Origin: Inia geoffrensis
Taxonomy: Eukaryota; Chordata; Mammalia; Artiodactyla; Iniidae
Length of the DNA stretch: 64,000 nucleotides
Assembly (NCBI GenBank): GCA_036417435.1
Contig: CM070918.1
Coordinates: forward strand, 31,999,523-32,063,522
Reading direction: 5' to 3'
The translations under genes and the position numbers were made by a program. Positions 49,201-61,700 of the stretch are shown piece by piece; within the stretch, counting starts at the first letter, position 1; each line of letters opens with the position of its first letter. The notes beneath the pieces are model-generated. The model searched no databases. It saw only the letters and a program-made list of their open reading frames with translations, and was not told where the DNA came from.

Positions 49201-52200
49201 TTTTATTCACGATGTAGAAGGACGCCACTCAAAGTTTAAAGGCTTGGTACCTATCCAGGATGTTACTCATTCCAATAAATATTAACTGATCAGGGGACTT
49301 CCCTGGTGGTCCAGTGGTTACGACTCCACATTCCAGTGCAGGGGGTGCGGGTTCCATCCCTGGTCCGGGAGCTAAGATCCCAGATGCCTTGCAGCCAAAA
49401 CACCAAAACATAAAACAGAAGCAATATTGTAACAAATTCAATTACGACTTTAAAAATGGTCCACATCAAAAAAGAAAAATCTTAAAAAAAATACTGTCAA
49501 CGGACAAAGGATTAATCTCCAAAATATATAAACAGCTCATTCAGCTCAATATTAAAAAAACAAACAACCTAATCCAAAAATGGGCAGAAGACCTAAATAG
49601 ACATTTCTCCAAAGAAGACATGCAGGTGGCCAAGAAGCACATGAAAAGCTGCTCAACATCACTAATTATTAGAGAAATGCAAATCAAAACTACAATGAGG
49701 TATCACCTCACACCAGTTAGAATGGGCATCATCAGAAAATCTACAAACAAATGCTGGAGAGGGTGTGGAGAAAAGGCAACCTTCTTGCACTGTTGGTGGC
49801 AATGTAAATTGATACAGCCACTATGGAGAACAGTATGGAGGTTCCTTAAAAAACTAAAAATAGAATTACCATATGATGCAGCAATCCCACTACTGGGCAT
49901 ATACCCAGGCGAAACCATAATTCAAAAAGACACATGCACCCCAATGTTCACTGCAGCACTATTTACAATAGCCAGGTCATGGAAGCAACCTAAATGTCCA
50001 TCAACAGATGAATGGATAAAGAAGACGTGGTACATATATACAATGGAATATTTCTCAGCCATAAAAAGGAACGAAATTGGGTCATTTGTAGAGATGTGGA
50101 TGGACCTAGAGACGGTCATACAGAGTAAAATATGTCAGAAAGAGAAAAACAGATATCGTATATTAACGCATATATGTGGAACCTAGAAAAGTGGTACAGA
50201 TGAACTGGTTTGCAGGGCAGAAGTAGAGACACAGATGTAGAGAACAAACGTATAGACACCAAGGGGGGAAAGTGACAGGGGCTGGGGGTTGTGATGTGAT
50301 GAATTGGGCGATTGGGATTGACATGTATACACTAATATGTATAAAACAGATAACTAATAAGAACCTGCTGTGTAAAAAATAAATAAAATAAAATTCAAAA
50401 AAGAAAGTATTAACTGATCATACTTCATGGGCATCCATCAATTGTGGACAACTTGGATTTAATTATAAATAGTATAAATATATAGCCTAACACCTCAACT
50501 TATGTTTTGAAGAGTACTAAAGGATTAGTTTTTGCAGTCAGAAAGGTCATTCAGAATGGGCAGGCCATGGACTTCTAACAGGAAGCACATTGCCTTCTAT
50601 CTGTAAGTACAATTCAATGAAGTCTTTACGCAACAATGCCTTGATGGTTTGTCCATTTCTTGGTAGGGGGAGTGCTCAGCTGAGGCTTGCTTCTCTCTCT
50701 ACCTGATGAAAGAGCCTCTTTGTCTTTTGTTTTTTTAAAACAGGAAACCAAGGAATGGGGAATTTGGGGTAGAGGTCCCGTTTTCTTAAATTGCCTGAAA
50801 TCCAGTCTATTATTGTACGTTAATCATTTGAGTGAACGGTTAAATATCTGAATAATTTTATATTAAAAAGGAAACTTTACATCGCTAGCATAAATTAAAA
50901 ACTGGAATCACCATAACCAGTGGAATGCCAGATAAATACTAAGTAAAGGAAATACTGAATAATTCCATTACAGTCCATCTAAATATGCAGACCTGCCTAA
51001 GGTTCTGAGCCAGAGTTCTGCGCTCTCTTTTTTAAAAAGGATGAAAGAGAGATGTGAAAGACTCATTAGCCCTAAACTGAGACTTCCTTCTTGACTTAAG
51101 ATTGAAAGAGAGCGGAAAGGTGAAAAAACGTCCCTACTGTGTAAATCACCGTGTTATATTACCATGTCCATACTTCATATAAGATATGTGGGGTTTGGGG
51201 GGATGGGAATGGTTTGCTCTTATTTCTTTAGCCAAGAAAACTCTCCCTCCTCTACATATTTTTCGCTCCTAGTTTCGGGCTTGTCCCTCCACGAAGTCCT
51301 CTCAGAATGAATTTCCCTTTCTTTCCTATGCCTGGAATTTATCTTTGTGATGCATACTTGGTGATACATAATCACACATCCTGCTGTTTTGCGTTTTTGT
51401 TTCTTTTACAAATGTAAGATATAAGCTTTCGAATAAATTTTTAAATTTTAAGTGCCACACCTTATTCTATTTTATCTATTGATATTTTTACTCAGTTCAA
51501 TGATGCTTACTTCCATCTGAGTTGATTTTATCACAAAGGATTTTTAGAAATCTAACATGCAAATATATTTAATGCACCTTCCATCTACATTTACAAGTAA
51601 ATATTCTCTGTAACAATGTAATATCAGGTTTTCATAATAAAGGGTAACATCTAATTAAGAAGCAAATAACCCAAATATATGAGAAAGTGCGACTAAATAC
51701 ATTTTCACTATGTGGTTTTTTAATCAATATTTCTTGAGAAATGGAGTAATTAATTATCAGTAATAAAAACTGCTTTGTCTTAATCAATATCAGAGAAGTA
51801 CAAATAGGAAATCCAGTAATTTTATGCTCAATTATTTAGTTATGTCCTATAGCGAGGTTAAAATTTTATTTCCAAATAAACAATCAATCAACATTTACGT
51901 GTAGCGAGTGCATTCCTAACCCAAATAGAAACTGAAACAAACACAGTCGTGCCAAATACACCAATGATAATTACAGACCTACATACCCTAAAGGTTATAG
52001 TTATCAAAATATCTGCACTGAAATAGATATTTTTACTTAATAACTACTCTCAGGGTTATAATCAAACATACCTACACATGAAAGTTTTGTGAAAACCAGT
52101 CTTCCCCAAAGTTAACAGTTTCTTAGCAAAACAAAAATTTCAAGAGTTTATCATAAAATAATGGTATTTTCTTATGTACCCTCTAACTCCTTTGTTTTAC

Positions 52201-55200
52201 CAAGGAGTCAGCTCTCTGTTGATTTTATTCAATCCTAAATTAAAATTTTAAAGAGGAATTCCATTTTTACAGCTGTTGATACTTTAAACCTCCTCCCCAC
52301 CTCCATTTTTATTTAGTATTAAGGTACGTTCTTAATAACAAATAAATATTCTTTCATTATCCTTTCATTCATTCATATATTCCACAAATATAATATTTAT
52401 TGAGAACCTCGTGTATTCCAGCCCAGATACTGTTCCAGGCCTGAGGATGACAGTAGCAGACAAGACAGATGAGGAGACAGGACAGGCCGTAAACAAGCAA
52501 AGGAGGCCGTTTCTAAGGGTGACAAATGAGGCCACAGTACAGGAGTAACTCTCATCACTCTAAAAACTGTTTGACCCATCAAGCCAGTTTTATTTGGGAA
52601 TCTGAGTGATGTAGAATGGTGTGTCTTCTGTCCCTAACCCACAGGGAAATACTGCCAATGCTATAGAAGAGTATAACTGTAGAGTATATATGTTAAAAAC
52701 AAGATACAGGGAAATAAACCATAGCCTAACTTTTTAATAACATGTTTCCTTGAATGGGATAAATCAACCAAGTAATCACATATTGCCCTTCCCAAGAGCT
52801 AATTGGGTTTTGTAGAAGTTTGGAACACGCCCCTCCTTTAATACATGATCCTAAAGTTAACTCAACCTTAAAGACAACATTCATACGTTCGGGGTCAGTA
52901 GGCATTTCCAGGCCAAGAATAAAGAATATTTCTTTTAAGCCATGTATGGTACAAGGTTATTTGCTCTACCAAAAAAGGCAGCTCGTAAAATGTCTGTGGC
53001 TTGGGTATTTTGGGTAGACAATTGTCCAGGTGTAGCAAGAGTTAATTAAAGTGGACTTTGGACAGCATGCCTCCTTGAAGCAGTCATCAGACTCCGAAGT
53101 TTTGTATTACATGGAAGAGACACTGCTGACTGAGAACCCAGTTTGATAAATGATCGGTCTCTAATGATTAAGAACAATATATAGCACCTAGTAAGTGCTC
53201 AGCAAATGTCTGCTAGAGTTAATATGGTTTTAATTATATACTTTGGGCTTGGCACAGATTGGTCCCATTCCACTCAAAGTGAGTTATTTTGCTTATGTAA
53301 GATGTGCCTTTTCTATTGTTAATTTACAACAAGAATACGTTTCGACCATGACCTGACCAAAAATAAACATTACTGAGTTAAACGTTCAATTTGTATGAGA
53401 ACTTGTTGGTCCCCCCAATGGCTAAATGGTAATCGTCCTGTGGAATTTAGCTCTGCCGCCTCTATTGACAATGGCAATGAACCTGTCCATAACAATAATA
53501 AGGGCTTGTTTTAATAGAACGTTCCATGCGTTAAACACATTAATGACCCATGAAATAACTGTTCTATCTGTAACACATTAAACTACATTGCTAAAACGAT
53601 GTATTAATTGAAAAGTCTGCTATTTCTCTTAACGTAAGATTTTGGATAGTACAAAAATGGCAAGAAAGTTATTTTGTGAAAATAAAAATAATTCAGAATT
53701 AGACCCCTACTAAATGACTGTACGAAAAAATCAAAACTTCTAAAATAAGCCTGGTAATTTTAGGAGTATTATTTTGATACATTCTTATTTTTCTGATCAA
53801 AAATGATGTCTGTCTGGATTATGACATAAGAGCTTTGTGAATATTTTAAAAGCTGGTACTTTTCTTCTCTGGGTGCATACCTTCTGTAGGACTTTTTTCT
53901 CTCTTATTCTCTTTCCTTAACAGGTACAGAGACTGCCATACCCAAATGTAGCTCCCTTACTTCCATCTTTGTCAATGTGCTAGTACTATGTTTGATATTA
54001 TCAGAGCACCAGTAGTGTTTTCTATAAATATGTGCTATCGCAATTAAGTCCAAAGCAATATCAAACAGAAAACATCACTCTTCCAAACACGAAACATAAT
54101 GCATGAAGAAAAAATATGTGAATTATCAGTGTGTTTTATAAATTTTCTTTTGGGGGGCATACAAAATATCAGACTAGAGACAATTATTTTACTGTCTGTT
54201 TCTTGGATATCAAAGAGAATTCTGAAATTCATCAAAGCTAACCTTCTGTTATGTACAACAGGCTAAGCTGAAAAGAATGTTAACAAGTTCAATTTTCATT
54301 CAATCAGCACTACTGCTCTCTGAAATGTTTCATTGCAGGAAAGAAATAAAAATAATCTATATGGTAATTATGAGGATGAATCCCCCAGTAACTTTCAGCT
54401 ACATGAAAGGTCAGTTCTATTCAAGATATTTTATCAGTCCCCTGCACATACTCCTGTCCTGTCATTTTAAATCTGAACAGCATTTTATTTTCCCATTTAC
54501 TGCTACCTGCAGAATTAAGTACTTAAGCCAAATAAGAAAAAAAAAAAAAAAGAAATGTTGAATGCTGGCAAAGGCTATAATAGCACAGAGATAAATCGTT
54601 CAGCTGCTCTCTCAAGCCTCTAGGGCTGCAGATTTGTCTTCTCCTGGTGCACTGTGGGTATTCAAAACTTGTTCAACATGATTTCATTTCATTTCAGGCA
54701 CTGCCTGAGAAAACTAAATTACAGAATCAATCATACAGAAGGTCAGAGTGAGACTTCATTACAAGTATTGCATGCTTGCATGAATATCTTTCATTTATGA
54801 CTGACCCAATATGTCACAATAGCTGTCTAGTAAAAATAATCCACTTTCTGAAATTGATGTACTACTGATGTCAATGCTACTCAGCAGGCTGGGCAGATTA
54901 TAGAGAGGTGTTAAAAAAAAAAAAAGAAAGAAAGAAAGAAACCTTTTGGAGCGCACATTGTAGATTTTTAGGATTGCAATGTTTTGTAGGTTAAAATAAT
55001 TTCCAGATGATCATCTAAACTGACAATAATGCTTAGAGGTAACCAAACTATGACTGTTGACTTCAACTTGCCAGCGACACCCTGTGTGAAAATACACATA
55101 TCCACAACAAGCAAATCAAGGTTGTTCTTTGAAGTCACAAATCCATCGACTTTCAATTTTTTCAACAATTCGCTTTTGAATTACCAGGGCATTATTTGCA

Positions 55201-58200
55201 TATTTTGAAATGGGAATGCTAATCATTAGACTCTTTTTAATCCCCCCTTTTCTTTTTTGTTCCTGCTTTCTGTTTTTTAAATATAATGGCAGAAACTTAA
55301 GGAAGATAAACATGTTGTGCTGGTTGCCAACAAAAATGCAGCTAATCAGTAATGTGACAAAATGTCACTCTTTCTAAAGGAAAACCAATGAAGCTCTGAA
55401 GAAAAGCTGGTTCAATACCCCATAAACAAGCTGGCTTTTCTTCTTATATGAAAGTCTTAATTCACCATAGCAATCCTTAACAGACAGCCATATTCATTTG
55501 GATAATAAAACTTCTTACTTGCATAAGGTATGATAGCCGGTGCACACTGGGAAGCCGAGTACATGATGTATAAAGTATTATTTATTATTTTTCTGGTGAC
55601 CTTCCTAAGGGAAATCTCCGAGGAGCTGCTGTGGAGCATTATGATGTCGCCAGCCACCTCAGTACCCGGAGGGAAATATAGAAGAACCTTGACATAACCT
55701 ATTTTTAACCATGCCTCTGGCGATTCTGAATTCAAGTTTATAGGTGAACATGTCAGGTAGTACATAGAACAAAGCCAACGACACATTGTACTCATCATAA
55801 TTCTGTCCTGGTACATTTTATTTTTTCCAACATTTGTGATTTAAAATCCCATGACATTTCTTCAAGGTGAAATTCTACTAGAATTTTCAACAAGATTAGT
55901 TTGTTTCCAGCCCAAATAAATATCATTCACGTTCAGCAAAACTTCAGAAAGGCTCCAATAAATGTGATGAGGTCCATGTAAATACCATAACGGCTTGCAC
56001 TTGGCTAAAGTATTCATACTTTTAAAAATCAATGAAATAATTCAATGGCTTGAGTGATTAGCAATACATTACAAAAGAAGCATTAAAAATTGAGTCCTCT
56101 CTTCCAATGCCAGTCCGTGAAAGCATTGTTCTTTAAGTGTATGTGAATATCATAATTATTTTATGATTCCATCTTTAGTTCTTTCCAATATAGTAAATTC
56201 AATTGACCATGAAATGAAATTTCATAGGCAAAATGCCTCCTTTACACTTTTTTTATAGCAGCAATAACAGTTTTATAGCTTTAAGGCAAGGTAATTCATC
56301 AGATGTTTAATTTAAAGGCAGATTCTTATATTATTAATAAATATTTACCAATTTAATAAAGCACACATTTTAGCATGCATTATATGGTCTTTTAACTATT
56401 TCCCTAACTTAAATGAGCCTCGCTGAGCATCTATGAATAATGGTGAACCCTGGGCAAACTCTCTTGGTGACTAAACACCCTTTTTATTTTTATTATTTTC
56501 CAGGCACAACACTGCAAGCCTCATTATAGAGGAACAGAGGACAGAACCCTCCCTTCCAGTGTCAAAGGGACAAAAATGTAAGAAAGTTCACAGGAAACAA
56601 TTATTTGTGATGGCGAAGAACGTTTATGAATACTTAATGACCATTTCCCGACTGTTCCCCGCATTCTTTTCTGACAAAAAAGTAAAAATAAAAACCCTGA
56701 TGTTCAGCTCAGACACAAAAGATCACAGGCAAAGAAAAGTATGTTGCCGCAATCCTATTTGGGAAAGTAATCTTATATTTCAGAGAGCACACTGAATCTT
56801 TGCACTGCTAATCCACTACATATTTGGCAATCATCTGTTGTTATCTGGGGAATTAACAATGAAACCAATAAACATCGCTGGCATGGTCATAATGTGCACA
56901 GAAATATGTAAACAAGCAATAGGAATTGTTTTTTGTTATACCAACACATCTGTTTCATTTTATCAGGGTTAAAAAAAAAAGCCCTATAAACTATTAATCT
57001 TGTTTTAAAATGTCTGCCTAGTACCTCACCTAGATAGACACAAATGCATTATATACTATGGTAGAAAAAAAAAACAATCCCAGCAGATGAGCTTAAAATA
57101 CTTAAGCAGATTTACTCTGGTGATTGCTAACTATAATTGCACACTAAGAAAAACAGAACCAAAATTATTGCATTAGTAACCCTGGCTCTCTGGAGGGCCT
57201 TACTCGATGTTTACGACAATAAATACCACAATTAGGTATACTTCACACAGTAACCTGCTCTATATTTTTCTCTGCTGGTTATAAGCAATTATTCTTTCTC
57301 CCTTTCTCTGTACCACAGTTTGATATTTCATCTCAGATAGGAGCAAACCATGTATTATAAACGTGATGCTTTAATCCAAAAAATGCAAAAGACCCGGGCA
57401 CTTGATAAGGGCTTCCATTTCTAAAAACTCTCCTGGGCAAACTTTCAACTCAAGTACACCTCTTTGGCAAACCAAAGGCAAGGGGAGATGGGCTGCTTTC
57501 AAACCAATGAATCACACTTCTCAGAAACTCATTTCAAACCAGAAGGATCTTGTTGGGTCCTCCTCTTTCAAGTCAACCAACCCAGCGCGCTCCTGTCCCA
57601 CACCAGGGGTTAATCCACTACCTGCATTTAAAGGGCACTGGGAGGAACAATCCACACGTCCTCCGGTGGATAGGCACGAGCATGTTATAGCACATGGGCT
57701 CTCAGACCTTTACCCTGAGAAGTACATACAATAACTAAAACACTTTCAAGCAGTAAATTTGCTGCCTACCATATGCAACCCACTGCTATGAAGCACGCCA
57801 TCTTGTTCCATGAGATTTCTTGAGATTGTAATGGAAGGAAGATCCAGGCTTTGAGGGGGAAACTGGGGCGTGAATTCACTTCCCTGGGAAGGCAACGGAT
57901 CGCTGAGGCCTTGAAAAGGTAGAAGTACATCAGGCATGCCCAGAGCGGGATCCGACTCTGGAGGTGGCGTGATCGGGGGTATTTCAAACTCCTCATCTCC
58001 GAGGCTTGGTGTATGGAACGTCTGCTAAAGGAAACAAAATACAGATATCTTCATATTCTCTTCCTATATCTTATTTCTTCTTGGAGGGAAAACGAAAGAT
58101 TTCGCATGAAAATACTACATAGCTAGGCCAAATATTTATTTCTCAAATGAAAATACCTTAAACACAGAGTTCCATATATAAAGTTTTGCTGATCATTCTG

Positions 58201-58710
58201 ATTAAAGATTTGAGTCTCATTATCATATGATTTTAATGGAGTATCAGTATTAACAGTTTTTTAATGCGTACTTAATTAGCAACATCTGTCTTTGTTGTTA
58301 GTTGGAGCACCAGCGACATTAGATTTGGCTATATAACAAACTGCCACTTTATTGCTATGTTAGTGAAACGGCTCAAACGCTTACACTATCCACATGCTTC
58401 ATCAAATGCTGACGATTTTGTGGAGCACACACACGACATTAATCCAGAAGTGAACATTACACATATTTACTTTCTGCCACAACATATAAAACAAGTGATA
58501 TTGAATGTATGGTTTGCTTTTTAAATTTCCTTATTGGTATATCCTCAAATGCGATGAATGCTTCCATGGAAATTGTTACTGTTTGTAATAAAGCATTTCA
58601 TATAAGGATTATCAGAGTACATATATCCACGGCTTTTATTTAAATTGTAAGGAGAGTTATTTTCTTTTATTTTGATATGTATTTATCAGAACACTTTTCT
58701 TCCAGTCTTC

Positions 58711-58746
<36 letters not shown>

Positions 58747-61700
58747 ACGCGGGCCTCTCACTGCTGTGGCCTCTCCCGTTGCGGAGCACAGGCTCCGGAC
58801 ACGCAGGCTCAGCGGCCACGGCTCACGGGCCCAGCCGCCCCGTGGCATGTGGGATCTTCCCGGACCGGGGCACGAACCCGTGTCCCCTGCATCGGCAGGC
58901 GGTCTCCCAACCACTGCGCCACCAGGGAAGCCCCAGTCTTCAGCTCTTAAAGACCACAGAACGAGCATAGAGATATATTGATAGAAATGTTCTAATTCCA
59001 TGGATGTTGTTCAATTACCTAGACAAGTGTTACTTCTCGAGACCTAAGTAAATAATGCATTGTTTTCTTCACGGCTACTTAGATTCTCAAAGATAGTGTT
59101 TTCACACAGGGCCTTGGGATGCAAATCAAGGCTGCCTTGCTGAACCCCATGAATTGTCTTTCTTAAAATAGAACTTGGATTTTGTGGGGAGAAGGGTCAA
59201 GGTCTAGAATATTTTTTTGGTAGGGTGAAGGGGTTCAGGGACAGCTCAGATACTTTCTATTCCTAGCTCAGAGGGTCAACATTATAGTTCATTTATTACT
59301 AATAGCATTTTTTGAAGAATGAATTGGTGCCAGATAATTTGAATCTGTTGTAACTGGTTAAAAGAACTAATTAAGAGCTGAAAATCATCCTTCTTCAAGC
59401 TATCAATGATGATGTAACTTAAGAACCATTTGAGAGAAAACAGAAACAAACGCAAGAGGAAAAAAAAAATAAACATTTCCTGCCTATAGAACCTGTCAAC
59501 TACTATTTGTATCTCACCAGAAATAAAGAGGTCACAAGCTATGGGAGTCTATGGCAGGACAATTGAACATCTTGAGGTTCTTAGCAGATTCAATAGGTGC
59601 AAAACATTAGAGCATAATAACACATTTGAAAGCTAGAATGAAATATTAGATTTTCTGACATATTTATTCTAATAATGACCCCCCCAAGGATATCAATTTC
59701 TGACTGTGGTACCCCGAGTTCTCAAACACAAAGGGATGAATTGGCCACAAGCGTGGTTGGCTAATGAATGTAACCCTATGGCTGCATTTGCCGTTATTTT
59801 GGCACTCATGTGGCCTAGTAACAGATGCAACTGTAATTTGTGACTCATTTGCTACCCCATTACTGCTTAATGAAATCTAACATATCACATTAACAATACG
59901 GATAAACACTCATTCTTGATATGTGGCATTTGGCTGTTTTCATTACCACTGTAATTAACACTTGAAATATTATTTCAATAAATATTTAAAGTACTTTAAA
60001 AATGGTCAGGGTAATCATGACACAGACAGAAAACATAAAGCAAATGTGTGAATTTCAAACTCAGAGCATCCTGGTCCCCGTAGTGTTATCTACAGGGCGA
60101 TACTTATGGGAAGGGGATCGGTTTCAGGCACAATTTCGGCTTTACAGCATCAAACCTAAAGTCTTCCTGAATTAGTCTGTACTCATTAAAATGTTTAAAA
60201 AAACAAATAAATTTACTTTTAATGCAGTGATTGGGAAATTAGGCACATACTATAACATAGTGCATTAACATTTACTTGGGCTTTATTTTTTGATCAAGAA
60301 AAGATGTACAGTGAAATAATTATATAAGATTACTTCTTAAATTCTAACATGTCTTAAGTGAGGCAGTTAAAATTAAGGAGGTTGTCATTTTTATTTCTGT
60401 TAAGGAATAAAGAGAGATCTTACATATTATGTGTTCCTCCAGTATATTTTTTAAAAGACAAATTAATTTTGAGCTAGAATTTAATATATTACTATTTCAT
60501 AACCTAATAAAATAATACCATAGTATTATATTACATAGCTAAGAAAATGCTAAACTCTTAAATGACTTTTAAAGAGGGGTAATCCATTAAATGTAAAGTT
60601 AAACATTCCTTAGAGGAAAGAGTAATCACAACACTGGTTATCTGAGATAATAAAAATAACCAAGTATGGCAGCAACCAAAGAAAAAGACATTGACTTTTG
60701 CAGCTATGCCATATGACCAATATCAGATTAATCAGTTAGAGTTTATATGATTACTTTTTGCAGATACTGACTTTCCAGTGTTTACCTTGTACATGTTAAA
60801 GTAGTATGTACATGATTAAATACCATCTGTACTGAAATGTTCAAAACATTTGTTCCTTTTGATAAAAATGCAAATCTGGAGAACTGTTGTATCAACATAT
60901 AACAGCCAATGTCTGACACGGTGAATTATCACAGCTGGAATTAAATTGTCTCTGAACAGCTGCTGGCAGTAGAGCTTTCATCAATGTTTGATTCAAACGT
61001 AGGGAAAAAAATCCTACAGAATGAAACATCATGTTGTCCTTACAGATGGGGTTTGTGCTCATTATCACAAACAACACAGCAGCCAGTGCCAAACAATATT
61101 CCCTTATCTAGGCAGGATCCTTGGATAGAGAGATGATGGTCACTGCAAAAATGATTAATCTACGGATACCCTTAGTTCTCGATTCCCCAACTTTTTCTAC
61201 TAATTTCTCCAAGTTAATTTCCTCCATACCACTTGCTTCCCTGTAACTGAGATCATTTACGAAGCCATTATGATTTTCATTCTCTGGGGTCAAACTGGTC
61301 CAGTTTCCTATATTTGAATGTATTTGGAAAATGAAGACTTTTTATTACAGGAATCACAAGAGGAAATGTTCCATTTGGACCAATTTCACTTCTGCTTGTT
61401 CTTGTTTTAAAATCTTAAATCTCACACAGTCTACCATTTTTAAGAAACCATTTTTTAAAAAAAAAAATTGTATTGGAGTATAGCTGATTCACAATGTTGT
61501 GTTACTTTCTGCTGTACAGCAAAGTGAGGCAGTTATACATATACATATGTCCGCTCTTTCCTGATCTAATCAAGATGGAGGTTGTTCTGGAGGGCAGGCC
61601 AATGAGACCAAGACAGCAGCCTTAAGTCACTAAGTAGGGAAGGGCAGTGAAAACAGCAACAAAAGTATGTTTGTTCCATGGGCACTGGTAAACTGCAGAC

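Larger units (their letters stand above)
42608..57769 (-). other. TOX3: TOX3 intron 3
   Basis: 15.2 kb, the largest intron in the window. All its substantial insertions lie in the half nearer exon 4 (42.7-50.4 kb). From 50420 to 57700 I see only one short L2 fragment (52355-52540) and A-rich simple sequence at 54536-54552, 54913-54941 and 57066-57075. Confidence 0.85.

Noticed and set aside
49314..50186. 290-codon plus-strand open frame as a host gene
   Set aside because: It is the chimeric retroposon: the end is the L1 ORF2 C-terminus and the start is SINE sequence. No full ORF2 or ORF1 is present, so it cannot be an active LINE.
55457..55816. 119-codon minus-strand open frame in intron 3
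   Set aside because: No recognisable protein features, no flanking splice context that fits TOX3 phase and known exon order, and a length that chance can explain in 64 kb of AT-rich sequence.
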